Origin: Reticulitermes speratus
Lineage: Eukaryota; Arthropoda; Insecta; Blattodea; Rhinotermitidae
Length of the DNA stretch: 64,000 bases
Direction of reading: 5' to 3'
Assembly: GCA_021186555.1 (NCBI GenBank)
Contig: JAJKFL010000237.1
Span: 516,558 to 580,557, forward strand
This document shows, piece after piece, positions 1 through 13,173 of the stretch. The notes under the pieces are model-generated. The model did not search any database, was not told where the DNA came from, and worked only from the letters and a program-made list of their open reading frames with translations. A program made the position numbers and the translations under genes. Position 1 is the stretch's first letter. Every line of letters begins with the position of its first letter.

Positions 1-2830
1 CGTAATAATAATTAGCAGTCTGTTACATGCACACAATCAAACAATTACTGTAATGTGTACTGTTAACTTACTGTGGGTCGTGTACAAGAAGCATTACATT
101 ACTTGTGCAGAACTGTACGTAATATAATTAGCAGTCTGTTACATGCACACAATCAAACAATTACTGTAATGTGTACTGTTAACTGTACTGTGGGTCGTGT
201 AAAAGAAGCATTATTATTATTTGTGCAGAACTGTACGTAATAATAATTAGCAGTCTGTTACATGCACACAATCAAACAATTACTGTAATGTGTACTGTTA
301 ACTGTACTGTGGTCGTGTACAAGAAGCATTACATTACTTGTGCAGAACTGTACTTAATAATAATTAGCAGTCTTTACATGCACACAATCAAACAATTACT
401 GTAATGTGTACTGTTAACTGTACTGTGGGTCGTGTAAAGAAGCATTATATTATTTGTGCAGAACTGTACGTAATAATAATTAGCAGTCTGTTACATGCAC
501 ACAATCAAACAATTACTGTAATGTGTACTGTTAACTGTACTGTGGGTCGTGTAAAAGAAGCATTACTATTCTTGTGCAGAACTGTACGTAATAATAATTA
601 GCAGTCTGTTACATGCACACAATCAAACAATTACTGTAATGTGTACTGTTAACTGTACTGTGGGTCGTGTACAAGAAGCATTACATTACTTGTGCAGAAC
701 TGTACGTAATAATAATTAGCAGTCTGTTACATGCACACAATCAAAAATTACTGTAATGTGTACTGTTAAATGTACTGTGGGTCGTGTACAAGAAGCATTA
801 CATTACTTGTGCAGAACTGTACGTAATAATAATTAGCAGTCTGTTACATGCACACAATCAAACAATTACTGTAATGTGTACTGTTAACTGTACTTTGGGT
901 CGTGTACAAGAAGCATTACATTACTTGTGCAGAACTGTAACGTAATAATAATTAGCAGTCTGTTACATGCACACAATCAAACAATTACTGTAATGTGTAC
1001 TGTTAACTGTACTGTGGGTCGTGTAAAAGAAGCATTATTATTATTTGTGCAGAACTGTACGTAATAATAATTAACAGTCTGTTACATGCACACAATCAAA
1101 CAATTAATGTAATGTGTACTGTTAACTGTACTGTGGGTCGTGTAAAAGAAGCATTACATTACTTGTGCAGAACTGTACTTAATAATAATTAGCAGTCTGT
1201 TACATGCACACAATCAAACAATTACTGTAATGTGTACTGTTAACTGTACTGTGGGTCGTGTACAAGAAGCATTACATTACTTGTGCAGAACTGTACGTAA
1301 TAATAATTAGCAGTCTGTTACATGCACACAAACAAATAATTACTGTAATGTGTACTGTTAACTGTACTGTGGGTCGTGTACAAGAAGCATTATATTACTT
1401 GTGCAGAACTGTACATAATAATAATTAGCAGTCTGTTACATGCACACAATCAAACAATTACTGTAATGTGTACTGTTAACTGCACGTGGGTCGTGTACAA
1501 GAAGCATTAATTATTACTTGTGCAGAACTGTACATAATAATAATTAGCAGTCTGTTACATGCACACAATCAAACAGTTACTGTAATGTGTACTGTTAACT
1601 GTACTGTGGGTCGTGTACAAGAAGCATTACATTACTTGTGCAGAACTTTACGTAATAATAATTAACAGTCTGTTACATGCACACAATCAAACAGTTACTG
1701 TATTGTGTACTGTTAACTGTGCTGTGGGTCGTGTACAAGAAGCATTACATTACTTGTGCAGAACTGTACGTAATAATAATTAGCAGTCTGTTACATGCAC
1801 ACAATCAAACAATTACTGTAATGTGTACTGTTAACTGTACTGTGGGTCGTGTACAAGAAGCATTACATTACTTGTGCAGAACTGTACGTAATAATAATTA
1901 GCAGTCTGTTACATGCACACAATCAAACAGTTACTGTAATGTGTACTGTTAACTGTGCTGTGGGTCGTGTACAAGAAGCATTATATTACTTTTGCAGAAC
2001 TGTACGTAATAATAATAGTAGTCTGTTACATGCACACAATCAAACAGTTACTGTAATGTGTACTGTTAACTCTACTGTGGGTCGTGTACAAGAAGCATTA
2101 CAATTACTTGTGAAGAACTGTAAGTAATAATAATTAACGGTCTTTACATGCACACAATCAAACAATTACTGTAATGTGTACTGTTAACTGTACTGTGGGT
2201 CGTGTAAAAGAAGCATTATTATTATTTGTGCAGAACTGTACGTAATAATAATTAGCAGTCTGTTACATGCACACAATCAAACAATTAATGTAATGTGTAC
2301 TGTTAACTGTACTGTGGGTCGTGTAAAAGAAGCATTATTATTATTTGTGCAGAACTGTACGTAATAATAATTAGCAGTCTGTTACATGCACACAATCAAA
2401 CAGTTACTGTAATGTGTACTGTTAACTGTACTGTGGGTCGTGTACAAGAAGCATTACATTACTTGTGCAGAACTGTACGTAATAATAATTAGCAGTCTGT
2501 TACATGCACACAATCAAACAATTACTGTAATGTGTACTGTTAACTGTACTGTGGGTCGTGTACAAGAAGCATTACATTACTTGTGCAGAACTGTACGTAA
2601 TATTAATTAGCAGTCTGTTACATGCACACAATCAAACAGTTACTGTAATGTGTACTGTTAACTGTACTGTGGGTCGTGTAAAAGAAGCATTACATTATTT
2701 GTGCAGAACTGTACGTAATAATTATTAGCAGTCTGTCACATGCACACAATCAAACAGTTACTGTAATGTGTACTGTTAATTGTACTGTGGGTCGTGTACA
2801 AGAAGCATTACATTACTTGTGCAGAACTGT
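1..2830. repeat. 118-bp tandem array, about 24 copies
   Basis: The unit begins near TAATAATAATTAGCAGTCTG and contains ATGCACACAATCAAAC, GTGTACTGTTAACTGTACTG and TTGTGCAGAACTGTACG. Successive copies start every 116-119 bp and differ by scattered substitutions and 1-2 base indels. The array is cut by the left edge of the window, so its true length is unknown. Short open frames inside it are by-products of the repeat. It ends at a unique junction near 2831 and is followed within 70 bp by a different array. Confidence 0.97.
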
Positions 2831-2900
2831 GCAGAGCTAGTCCCCGAAACGTTGTATTCAAACGAATTGACGTGGCTGTGCGCCCGAGAAGACTGTATTG

Positions 2901-3669
2901 AAGGTATAGATGTGTGTCAGCTAACTGCAGAATATCAAAACTGTGTAATAAGGTATAGATGTGTGTCAGCTAACTTCAGAATATCAAAACTGTGTAATAA
3001 GGTATAGATGTGTGTCAGCTAACTGCAGAATATCAAAACTGTGTAATAAGGTATAGATATGTGTCAGCTAACTGCAGAATATCAAAACTGTGTAATAAGG
3101 TATAGATGTGTGTCAGCTAACTGAAGAATATCAAAACTGTGTAATAAGGTATAGATGTGTGTCAGCTAACTGCAGAATATCAAAACTGTGTAATAAGGTA
3201 TAGATGTGTGTCAGCTAGCTGCAGAATATCAAAACTGTGTAATAAGGTATAGATGTGTGTCAGCTAACTGCAGAATATCAAAACTGTTTAATATGGTATA
3301 GATGTGTGTCAGCTAACTGCACAATATCAAAACTGTGTAATAAGGTATAGATGTGTGTCAGCTAACTGCAGAATATCAAAACTCTGTAATAAGGTATAGA
3401 TGTGTGTCAGCTAACTGCAGAATATCAAAACTCTGTAATAAGGTATAGATGTGTGTCAGCTAACTGCAGAATATCAAAACTCTGTAATAAGGTATAGATG
3501 TGTGTCAGCTAACTGCAGAATATCAAAACTGTTTAATAAGGTATAGATGTGTGTCAGCTAACTGCAGAATATCAAAACTGTGTAATATGGTATAGATGTG
3601 TGTCAGCTAACTGCAGAATATCAAAACTGTGTAATATGGTATAGATGTGTGTCAGCTAACTGCAGAATA
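2901..3669. repeat. 49-bp tandem array, about 16 copies
   Basis: The unit reads through GGTATAGATGTGTGTCAGC, TAACTGCAG and AATATCAAAACTGTGTAATA. Copies are about 95% alike by eye. There is no sequence relation to the preceding 118-bp array, from which it is separated by about 70 bp of unique sequence. Confidence 0.96.
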
Positions 3670-4035
3670 TTCATGTGGTGCGCTGGTCTGTGTAATGCAC
3701 AAACACATCTCGGGTCTTCTCAGGTCTTCACAATTAAAATGTGCAACTTAGTACATGTGACTGGATACCGCGTGAATGGTTATAAAGTGAATTATGTTTG
3801 TTCACTTGCTGTTAAGTGAAAATTATGAAACATCAAAATTATACATAAGACTGATTATAAACATCAGAGATGAAGCACTGACATTTAAGTTTACGGAAAT
3901 GCTGAGAGCAGGAAATTAACTTAATGGTAGATAAATTCGTAATATGGCCGATGTCTGCTAACTGAGCTACACCGCAGACCAGGGTTACTCAATGTTACTG
4001 GTATATACCGCACGATTTGTCAGTGATTCTTCGGT
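3670..4035. other. Unassigned spacer with a tRNA-like A-box
   Basis: No gene is seen. On the minus strand near 3950-3982 the sequence GTGTAGCTCAGTTAGC matches a tRNA/SINE A-box. No convincing B-box follows, so this is at most a SINE head remnant lying next to the 3' end of the LINE at 4036. Confidence 0.35.
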
Positions 4036-6270
4036 TCATTCTGCAGTCTGTCTTATGACACGTCCGTAACCTCTTCCAAAGCGAGTTCTCCAAACATTGC
4101 GATTTAGTGCTTCCTCTTCCAATTTCCAGTATCTTCTCTTTTCCTTTAGCTCATTCAGTAGCTTCTTACGCCTTCTTCCTCGTCTTCCCGTCATTTCTAT
4201 CCTTCCTCCTAACTTTCCTTCAATCACATATTTCAGAAGGCAGTTTCTACGCAAGATGTGACCAATCCAGTTAGCCTTTCTCCTTTTTATTGTATGCATG
4301 ATATTCCTCTCCTCCTTCACTCTATGTAATACTTCTTCATTTCTCACACGATCGGCCCAACTGATCTTCTCCATTCTTCTCCAGCACCACATTTCAAAAC
4401 TCTCCAGATACTTCCGATCCACTTTCCCAAGTGTCCACGTTTCAGCACCACACAAAGCTATGCTCCAAATGTAGCACTTTACTAGTTTCTTCCTTAAATT
4501 TAAGTCCAGTTTGCTGGTGAAAACAGTCTTCTCCTTGTTGAATGCTGCTTTTGCTATGGCAATTCTGGATTTAATTTCAACTGTACATCTTGCATCATTT
4601 GTTATCATGCTACCCAAAAAATTTAAATATTCCACATTCTCCAATTGCTTTTGATCTATCACAATTTTCATTGGGGCTGGTCGTCTGCATATTTCACTGT
4701 GCGAATTACTTGTCCTCCTAGTTTGAAGTCTCCAAACCCTTCAAGAACTTCCTTGGTAAGGTACTCGCTGTATAAGTTGAACAGAATCGGTGACAAACAG
4801 CAACCTTGTGTAACTCCTCTTCCAATCTTCACATTTCTCGTCTCCCCTTGGTCCAGTGTATTTTGACACTCTGGGTCTATCCCAATTCCCTTTAGGATCT
4901 GCATTAATTTGGTCCAGTTGACACTCTCAAATGCCTTCTGCCAGTCTATCAAGCAAGCACACAATTCCTCATCTATGACCAAGTTTCTTTCTGATATTAT
5001 TCTCAACATCCCAATTGCATCCCTAGTTCCTTTTCCTCTTCTAAATCCTAACTTATCTTCTCCAAGCGCATCCTCAGTCTTCCTTTCGATCCTTCTTCTA
5101 TATATCCTCGCTACTATCTTTGCTGTATGTGTGATGGTCGCTGTAATTTGTAGCTTTGGGCTTCTCCTTTAAGGCAACATTGTAACTTCAATGTTGGATC
5201 TGGGCCACTCCCCAGTTACATATATATGCTGTTGATCAGCTGTGTCATTAGCCTTAGACCATCTTCTCCCAACAATTTCAGTACATCCCCAGGTACACCA
5301 TCATCTCCTGTAGCCTTCTTATCCCTCATGTCCTTGATTGCTTTTTCCGCGTCACTTTGCAAAATATAAAGGCCTTTCTCGTCTTCATCTACTTCTGTTT
5401 CAGGTTCGACTTCTAGGTGTTCTGGTCGATTATCTCGATCGTAAAGCTCTGTAATATAATTTTCCCAAATTTTCAGTACTCGTCTCTTATCTATTATTAT
5501 ATTCCCTTGAGAGTCTTCGATGCCAACGGTTTGAATCCCATGGCTTTCTCTCCAACCTAGCTCCTTTGTCTTCATGTACATTAGATCATAACGTCCTGTT
5601 CTTTGAAATTCTATGATCTCGTCGCATATGCTCTCCAGATATTCCTTCTTGGCGTTGTCCGTGGCTCTTTTCAATTCGTTCCTCAGTCTTCTGTAGTTCT
5701 TCCTTCCTTCGTCGTTGTTGACATTCTTCCATTTCCTTCGTTCATCCATTTTACTGATCATCTCCTGTGTAATCCACGGCTTTCTTGCTCTCCCTCGACG
5801 TTTCCAACCAACCACTCTCAGTATCTAACACACATTTCTTGATATTGTTCCACTGCACTTCCACATTCCCACTTTCACATTTGATTGCACCAAGCTGTTC
5901 TTCTACACTATCGTGTACTTCCTGTCGTTCAGCTTGTAGCTTCTCCAAATCCCATCTTGGTTTTCGCTTGTGACACTTCATGATCTTCTTCAGTCTGGTG
6001 CAGAACTTTGCAACCAGTAAATTGTGGTCACAGCCAATATCTGCTCCAGGCAGTGTCTGCACATCCTTCACACTGTTCCAATCGCTGTTTCACCAGTACA
6101 TAGTCCAGTTGATATCGATTCCTATTCCCTGGTGATTTCCACGTGTACAATCTTCTTTTAGGTTTTTTGAGCCACGTGTTTGTTGTAACAAGTGGGGGTG
6201 TCTTTAAGAGTTTTTTACACTTCAAGACAACTTTACAAACATCAGGTATTGAAGGAACAGCTGACATTTT
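4036..6270 (-). mobile_element. RTE-clade LINE (CFDP2-like), broken ORF2, 5'-truncated
   Basis: Five minus-strand open segments line up in order as one ORF2. 6267-5751 is the end of the apurinic-type endonuclease (phrases RRLYTWKSP, RYQLDYVLVKQR, DHNLLVAKF). 5815-5216 is the linker and start of the reverse transcriptase (KKATGDDGVPGDVLK). 5150-4668 is the palm (LGFRRGKGTRDAIG, DWQKAFESVNW, GVTQGCCLSP and the catalytic YADD near 4690). 4671-4036 is the thumb and C-terminus (KANWIGHILRRNCLL, RTRFGRGYG). This protein type is often mis-named craniofacial development protein 2 in arthropod annotation. Frameshifts separate the segments, and the N-terminal half of the endonuclease is absent, so the copy is dead. 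A second fragment of this kind lies at 59110-61420. Confidence 0.93.
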
Positions 6271-6950
6271 ATCAGTTTGATGGCCGTATCGTAAGCATTA
6301 GTTCCTGTCATGTCAGCAGACTCTTTTCCACGCTGTACGAACAATATTAAATCAGACATAACTGACATGCTCACAAAATACTTTCCCTGTTCCTATGTGA
6401 TATATTTTTGTAACAATGTACAGAGTTGAGTCACACAGAAACCAACGGTGTAGACACAGAACAGACTTGCTTAGAAAATTTTATATTGAACGTTACTGGA
6501 TTTTACTGTCGTATTCGATGTGCCATCGCGTATTCTGGTAGGAATGTATCGATATTGTACAGGCATGTCCACCCTCTACGTTCAGGGTTCATAATTTCAA
6601 ATATTTCTCTCTTTCTAAGTGGCGTATGTCGAGACAAAACGTCCATTCGGGCATGTCTGTCTTTAGGAATTTAACAGCTACAGTAACTGTGAGCCCCCAG
6701 GCAGAAAAATATGTAATTGATACTTTTGTTTTGCTCGTATCCTAACAACGGTGCTAAAACAGGTCATTGGGCTTTTCTGCCCCATCCTATGAACAATGTT
6801 ACATTTCTTCAGAGTGGTGTCGACCGCCGACGGTTCACACTTCCTCTCGGTTTTTCCAGCAGCTCTCAGATCCGTAGCTGCCCTGTCTTGCACCTAAAGG
6901 CGTTCCCGTTCGCCCCTCCATCTGCATGCTGCTGCCTTACGTACCTCACG
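6271..6950. other. No feature recognised
   Basis: The sequence is mixed in composition. A 71-aa minus-strand open frame (6678-6893) has no recognisable domain and no splice context. I see no repeat or RNA here. Confidence 0.4.
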
Positions 6951-7309
6951 GTAAAACCACCACCGACACTTTGCTCACACCAACCAGTCCTACTGTACTG
7001 ACATTTGTACAGTAAAACCACCACCGACACTTTGCTTACACCAACCAGTCCTACTGTATTGACATTTGTACAGTAAAACCACCACCGACACTTTGCTTAC
7101 ACCAACCAGTCCTACTGTACTGACATTTGTACAGTAAAACCACCACCGACACTTTGCTCACACCAACCAGTCCTACTGTACTGACATTTGTACAGTAAAA
7201 CCACCACCGACACTTTGCTCACACCAACCAGTCCTACTGTACTGACATTTGTACAGTAAAACCACCACGACACTTTGCTCACACCAACCAGTCCTACTCT
7301 ACTGACATT
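6951..7309. repeat. 61-bp tandem array, about 6 copies
   Basis: The unit starts GTAAAACCACCACCGACAC and runs through CACCAACCAGTCCTACTGTA. Copies are nearly identical, with one 1-base deletion in the last unit. The array ends where GACATT passes into unique sequence. Confidence 0.95.
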
Positions 7310-9640
7310 CTCTATGACAGTGCTAAACCGACTCGGCTAACACTAGCCTGACACAGGGAAAGCAGGATGGACAGTGGTCGGAAGTGCCTTGTGTGGATCG
7401 AGGTAAATGTACTTATGCATGTGGCTAGGGGTGATGGTTACATTGAAAAAAATTGTATATGGCTGGAAACAAAATTAGTGCAGAAAGTATAAAATTTCTG
7501 TATTTGTTACCCTAACGAACCACGGAAATACACCACAGTAAATATGTGTATGTAAATACACACCACACACACAGATGTGAAGGGCACTACACAAGTAATC
7601 GTCTCTGATCAATCAGTTCCTGACATGTCCAGGTACCGTACGCACTCACACAATTAAATGCAACAAATCACTACAGCCATGACGTCACCACCCAGCCCCA
7701 CAGACCTCAACAAGTCCACATGATATCAAGACTAGTCTGAAGCCGTGTACGTTCACAAACAACAGTTCGCATGATCACTGCGCTGTCTCTCAGTCTGTAA
7801 CACCGCCTTGTGCACACGATCGCCACTGTGACAGTCGACAGTCTGACACAATGTGCAAATCAGATCAGTTCAGTTCTGTTCAAACCTTGCAGCTGGCTCA
7901 GCAAGTCAGTACAGCAAACAGCTAATGGCTGTTGTCAATGTACAGCCTGTTGCAATAACTGCTGTAACACAAGACACAATATAACCTGGCATATACAATA
8001 AATCTGGCCTTGGAATCTTCGTATCGCCTGGAGTCAAATCTTATTTGGCTTTGGACGAAAATGATAAAATTATGACTAATTTGTGGAGAAAATTCATTAA
8101 ACACGACCGTAATTTCAGTGCCGTGTCCGACCAGATAGCTAGGAAAAGAGACGTGGCTGGCATGTTCAAAGACTTATATACAAGATTTTATCTCAGCAAT
8201 AACCGGTACATCACAGACTGATACCCCATGCTACACAATGTCCAGGAACACATTCTGTCCCGTCTACAGTACATACGCAGTACCAACACATCCTGTCAGT
8301 CTACAGTGCATACGCAGTACCAAGACATTCACCTTTCTTGCCCAGGTTCAATGCTATCATCGGTCGTCTGGTTGAAGCTGGCTTGCAGCGGAAGTGGATC
8401 GGCGACACTATGCACCGGTCAGCTCTGGACGGCAAAACACCCCTGTGTCTCACCCCCACGCATCTGAACCTGCGCCTCTTGGTCTGACTCATTTACAGAC
8501 TGCTTTCTACCTGCTTCTGATTGGTTTACTGTGCAGAGGCTTGTCTTCGTATTACAACATATAATGCAAGTGCTTTGAAGTGAACGCAGACACTGTATGC
8601 ACAACAGTGGTACTTGAGTCTACATTTCAGTGCGACATGTTTCGGCGGTTAGACGTTAACATGCTCGTGTAGTTCGTATCAAGAATCGTGAACAGAATAC
8701 ACAAACATACAACGCCATGTACGTCCGATTACAAACAAGTCATGTGACCTAAAAGTTTCCCAACAGTACAAGTATATAAACATCACATATGTCAGTATGT
8801 ACGTGTACATAACTGTGTGCTATAAGTGTAAAGACAAGCGGGCTGCGTCAGCAAAGAAGTCGATTTGCTGACATGGACGCGAAAGTGACCACTGAACTTC
8901 TAATGAGGAGTTTATGGATGAGTGGAGCTGTACCTTCTCGTCCACACTTGCTTTCATTGCGTGAACAGGGACAAACTTCCGGTCATCGTTAACTTTATTA
9001 CGTCATCCCAATCAGTGACGTCAAGTAAAGCTCGCTGTGAGCGGCAAGTGACACACAGCGCTGACCTATGTCACTTTCTTCACTTCGCTTTGATGCGCCG
9101 CTCGTGTCGCTTGTCTTTCCCCCTCCGCGTCGCGGTGCTCTTCAGACGTTCTTCACGACGTAACACAATTACGCCTTACGTTCAGACCACGCGCTGTCTG
9201 TGTAGCGCGGTGACAGTGACTGTACTGTGCTCAGATGTCACTAAATTGTGTGCTGCAGTTTTGACACGAAGCAGTCAGTCAAGCGAGAGTTTGTTGTGCG
9301 TAGGTATTGCCGGATTGATGCTTTATTTAAGCTCGTAAATCAGTCACTAAACTCATTTCGTACGTATTTCACCTTAACTTAACTGCATTTCGGTACAGCA
9401 CATACCCACAACACGTTACTGAAGTATTGCGAATCTCGTGAGAATCGGCAATAAAAGACACGATTGTATTTAATGGCGTAAATGAATTTGTAACCTATTT
9501 TATACGTGCCGTGCAAACTGGATGACATTGGACACACGAGGTTTTTACAGCAATACATATGCACGTTAAAATGATCGTAAAAATTGGTCCAGCAGAAGCA
9601 ATACTTTACATAACGTCGTAAATTGGGTGAATAGTTGGGC
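7310..9640. other. Long unannotated intergenic stretch
   Basis: I see no gene or transposon here that I can support. A 138-aa plus-strand open frame (8922-9338) and a 41-codon frame from 8873 lack family resemblance. The 8990-9240 part is relatively GC-rich and holds two TGACGTCA-like words (near 9000 and 9017), so it could be a promoter-like island. This is weak. Confidence 0.3.
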
Positions 9641-9651
9641 AGCCGGTCAAA

Positions 9652-10003
9652 TAGGGGGGGGGGGGCACTTGGCTAGTCTATGTGTATGTATGTATGTATG
9701 TATGTATTTATGTATGTATGTATGTATGTATGTATGTATTTATGTATGTATGTATGTATGTATGTATGTATGTATGTATGTATGTTGTATGCATGTACGT
9801 TTGTGGGTGTACGTGTGTAGGTTATGTATCTATATATTTATCTAGCCATCTATTTAATTACATATCTATCCACCGATCTATCTACCTATCTATCCATCCA
9901 TCTATCCACCTATCTAACCATCCATCTATCTATCCATCAATCTCTGTCCTTCTCTGTCTGTCTATCTATCTGTTTATGTATTTATTTGTCTATCTATCTA
10001 TGA
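9652..10003. repeat. G-run, (TATG)n and (TATC/CATC)n microsatellites
   Basis: A run of about 14 G at 9652-9665 is followed by (TATG)n at about 9678-9785 and a compound CTAT/CATC tract at about 9826-10003. Apparent open frames of 72 and 125 aa (MYVCMYVC type) are artefacts of the tetranucleotide repeat. Confidence 0.95.
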
Positions 10004-10295
10004 CAATCGAATTTCGATACCTATATGAACTTGTGTTAACGCAAACTCATGGCACGTAACATTTAGTGTGGCCATATTGGCTGCCTGGATAAACTATGTA
10101 AACAATCGCAATATCAGGGACTGTTGCCAACCGTTCAGCTCTCAGTTCGTCATGAACAGCTGACAAACTTTCTTTCCCGAATTATCTTTGAATGACTTTA
10201 TGAGCTAGTTGTACTTTACAGAGTTTCTAAATACACTGTTTGTTTACTCACAATCACAACTAGGTACAATTTTCTGTAATTGCAGATCCGGAAAC

Positions 10296-10710
10296 GTTTG
10301 TATCAGTGTCTAAATGTGGCACACTTACACGAGTCTTTGTTCGTATAATGCAATAAAGTTTGTATCAGTGTCCTAAATGTGGCACACTTACACGAGTCTT
10401 TGTTCGTATAATGCAATAAAGTTTGTATCAGTGTCCTAAATGTGGCACACTTACACGAGTCTTTGTTCGTATAATGCAATAAGTTTGTATCAGTGTCCTA
10501 AATGTGGCACACTTACACGAGTCTTTGTTCGTATAATGCAATAAAGTTTGTATCAGTGTCCTAAATGTGGCACACTTACACGAGTCTTTGTTCGTATAAT
10601 GCAATAAAGTTTGTATCAGTGTCCTAAATGTGGCACACTTACACGAGTCTTTGTTCGTATAATGCAATAAAGTTTGTATCAGTGTCCTAAATGTGGCACA
10701 CTTACACGAG
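10296..10710. repeat. 63-bp tandem array, about 6.6 copies
   Basis: The unit runs GTTTGTATCAGTGTCCTAAA, TGTGGCACACTTACACGAG, TCTTTGTTCGTATAATGCAA. The period is a multiple of three, which gives a 95-aa repetitive minus-strand frame with no real coding signal. Each unit contains AATAAA at its end, which could act as a poly(A) signal on the + strand. Confidence 0.95.
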
Positions 10711-10969
10711 CCCACAGAAACACGATGGTCAGCCGGCCACGATTTTTTGTGTTAGTGGGGGGTGGGGGAATTACCGGAGCCGGGGACCGACTGTGTTGCA
10801 TATGTCTTTGTTTTCTCGGTAGCATTATCTGTAGATTGCACAAATTAACCCCTTCAGACCAACCCCAAGTGACTGCAACTGAGAGTTAATCTTTCCGATC
10901 TAGCGTATAAATTTTTTGCTGGGTCGCCCTTGCTGGGGGGCCAGAAAAAACTTTTCACCTGGGCCTCGA

Positions 10970-11840
10970 ACATTGTAATTGTAATTTTATTTATCCTGTT
11001 GACCAATACATTGATATAGGACATGTCAATATAAAATTACACATTAAAATAAAATAGAATATTAAATAAAGTAGAATATTATCTACTAAGTCAGTAGCCA
11101 ATTTCTAAGAAATATCAGTATAAAATTACACATTATTTAAATAAAATAGTATATTATCAACTAAATCAGTAACCAATTTTCAAGGAATTTTCATCCAGAT
11201 AATCATCTGTTGAATAATAGCACCCCTTAATAAGCAACTCCTTCAATATCTTTTTAAACTGGTTAATATTTTCTATTTGTTTGATATTATTAGGCATTTT
11301 GATATAATAAATACAGCCTACTACTGATGGTTTACTGTTGTAGATTTCTAAGTTATGCCCATATATATGATAATCTTTATTATTTCTTGTGTTATGTGTC
11401 TGTATTTGTTTATTTACAGTGCAGTTACGCTTTTCTTTTACATATAGGATTGTTTCTTGAATGTTCAACAAATATACTGTTAGTATCTTTAGATGTCTAA
11501 AACTATCTTTGCAAGATTCCAAGTGTTGTAACCCTGCAATGTACCTTACTGCCCTCTTTTGAAGAATAAAATTTCTTCTAGTGAGTGCCTTAGCACTTTG
11601 TCCCCATATGATGATTCCATATGAGAGAAAGGGATAGATCAATCCATAATATAACATTCTTCTTCTATTTAGATCGAGTAATTTTGATAGTCTAGTAATT
11701 AAAAATAGGTTTCTGCTGATTTTACTACAAGTCATTTCGACATGATCTTCCCAACTCAGGGTATTATCAATTACTACTCCCAGGAAATTAGTACTTTTTA
11801 CATTTGCTATTTCACTATTCTTTATGCTCTCGGCGGCCAT
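10970..11840 (-). mobile_element. Jockey/CR1-like LINE, 3' fragment of ORF2
   Basis: A 224-aa minus-strand frame (11840-11166) carries the post-palm segment of a non-LTR reverse transcriptase: STNFLGVVIDNTLSWEDHV, then SYGIIIWGQSA and LQKRAVRYIAGL. The palm and all N-terminal domains are missing, so it is a 5'-truncated insertion, typical of target-primed reverse transcription. Downstream (toward lower coordinates) comes an AT-rich 3' region with a duplicated ATAAAATTACACATTA-type segment. It ends in a short ATTACAATTACA tail near 10970-10990. The clade call rests on the thumb motif only. Confidence 0.88.
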
Positions 11841-12244
11841 GGAAACACGTCCGAACTTACAGCGCTGATAGCGTATTTACGTTTTGTGCGTAACACCCAT
11901 TTATTTTCGCTGGAAAACGGACAACAGCCATTGATTGGCGAGCCGCAAACTGCTGTTACAGTAAAACTGTCGTGACTGCGAATCGCTCGACTCTGGCGAA
12001 TTTTACCAGTGAATGTTGGTACACATAGTTAGCATGCGCCGCACGGTTGGCAGTGGAAGCAAGTGTGGTAGGTTTTTATCATTTGTACTGCATGATGTGT
12101 GTCGAGGTTAGATGGTTTAAATGTAGTTTTGTATTCTTATGTGTGTTGTTGTAGCTGTGTCAACTATAGAAACTAATTGCTTAGTAAGATACGGTAACCT
12201 GTGGCAATATATAGATGAAGGTTTTGTCATTTCTCGCTACAAGA
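11841..12244 (+). promoter_or_regulatory. Presumed 5' region of the dioxygenase-like gene
   Basis: This is the stretch between the LINE fragment and the first coding exon at 12245. It is locally GC-rich around 11990-12060 (GCGCCGCACGG). No TATA box or initiator can be called with confidence. Its role is inferred only from position. Confidence 0.3.
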
Positions 12245-12329
12245 ATGACAGAATATTACTGCCTCACGCCAATTAAGTTGGGGTGTGAAGTGCGAGGTGT
12301 GGAGCTGAAAACAGAAGCTAGGCCGGAAG
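12245..12329 (+). CDS. Dioxygenase-like gene, exon 1
   Basis: The start ATG at 12245 opens 28 codons plus one base and ends GAAG at a GTAAAT donor (12330). The peptide LGCEVRGVEL corresponds to the IGAEV.GVDL phrase at the N-terminus of TauD-like enzymes. The intron of 197 bp runs to an acceptor with a good pyrimidine tract (TTGTTCTTTTTTGCAG, ending 12526). Confidence 0.75.
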
Positions 12330-12526
12330 GTAAATAAGCTTTAATGTTATAATCATCATACGTAAACTGTCAATGGGAATTTATATGAACGTAATCAGCA
12401 ACGTACCAACACGCACGTACACAAACAATTACATAGTTTCTAACCAAACAGTTTCTGTTCTTAAATTTCTGACTTCATATCGATTTATTATTATAATTAT
12501 GTATATATAATTGTTCTTTTTTGCAG

Positions 12527-12719
12527 TTGTAGAGCAAATCAAGAAAGATATCGCTCTTCACCGGTTGTTGGTGTTCAAAGATCAAGGTATAATCAGTGGA
12601 GAGAGCATGTTTGAGATAAGCAGTTGGTTTGGGGAATTGGAATCAACGTTTTACAAACACCTGAAGTCACCACATCCGGATGTATTCAGGGTGTCAAATG
12701 ACCCTAATGAAGTCTACTG
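12527..12719 (+). CDS. Dioxygenase-like gene, exon 2
   Basis: This exon continues in phase from exon 1 (G+TT gives Val) and encodes VVEQIKKDIALHRLLVFKDQ, FGELEST and SPHPDVFRVSNDPNE. These are the first conserved blocks of TauD-like dioxygenases. The 3' border is ambiguous. CTACTG|GTATGT at 12720 is the best donor by consensus, but GAA|GTCTAC at 12713 would fit the family better, because Gly normally follows Asn-Asp-x-x-Glu. The 14 bases that include this border are duplicated on the far side of the foldback insertion. Confidence 0.72.
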
Positions 12720-12816
12720 GTATGTTGTATTCACCGCGCATCGTTATATAACTGATTATCATTCACCAACAAATGCACAAAGATAATTTTTCACTAATTA
12801 CTTTATTAAAGGATTT

Positions 12817-12860
12817 CCCCTATACGTATTTCGGCAAACTATATTGCCATCTTCAGGGGG
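12817..12860 (-). ncRNA. Hammerhead-like motif, left arm
   Basis: On the minus strand: CCCC, CTGAAGA, a U, stem GGCAA/TTGCC with an ATATAGT-type loop, then GAAA, a very short TAC/GTA stem, ATA and GGGG. CTGANGA and GAAA are the two conserved hammerhead strands, and the outer CCCC/GGGG could be stem I. The unpaired U between CTGAAGA and stem II departs from the consensus, so activity is doubtful. Confidence 0.35.
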
Positions 12861-13102
12861 TCATTTTTGGTTTGTACATAGACCAATGTATATGTGTCAA
12901 TATTGGATATTGTACCATCTATAAAATTGTATAAAAATTGTGTAAAGTTGTATTGTAGTATTAAAATAGTACTAAAATAGCTTGTTAAAGTTGATAGTAA
13001 GATAGTATTAAATTACATTTGCGGTAAAATTCGTAATTATTGGTAGTGCGGTCCGGTATGTTGTTCCTTGTCGGATATCTGTAGTGTTGTTGTGTGGAAG
13101 CA

Positions 13103-13155
13103 CCTTCTCTCCCAGTGTCAGCGTGGCTTCTCAACGCTGACACTGAGAGAGAAGG
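13103..13155. repeat. 22-bp inverted repeat hairpin
   Basis: CCTTCTCTCCCAGTGTCAGC is followed after a 9-base loop (GGCTTCTCA) by its reverse complement with one mismatch. It lies just inside the right arm of the foldback element. Confidence 0.8.
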
Positions 13156-13173
13156 TACAAACCAAAAATGACC

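Noticed and set aside
1677..2127. Frames in the 118-bp array (HNQTITVMCTVNCTVGRV)
   Set aside because: The same peptide recurs from the tandem unit, with no independent evidence of coding.
8922..9338. 138-aa plus-strand frame
   Set aside because: No domain, no splice or promoter support, and composition is consistent with a chance open frame in a GC-richer patch.
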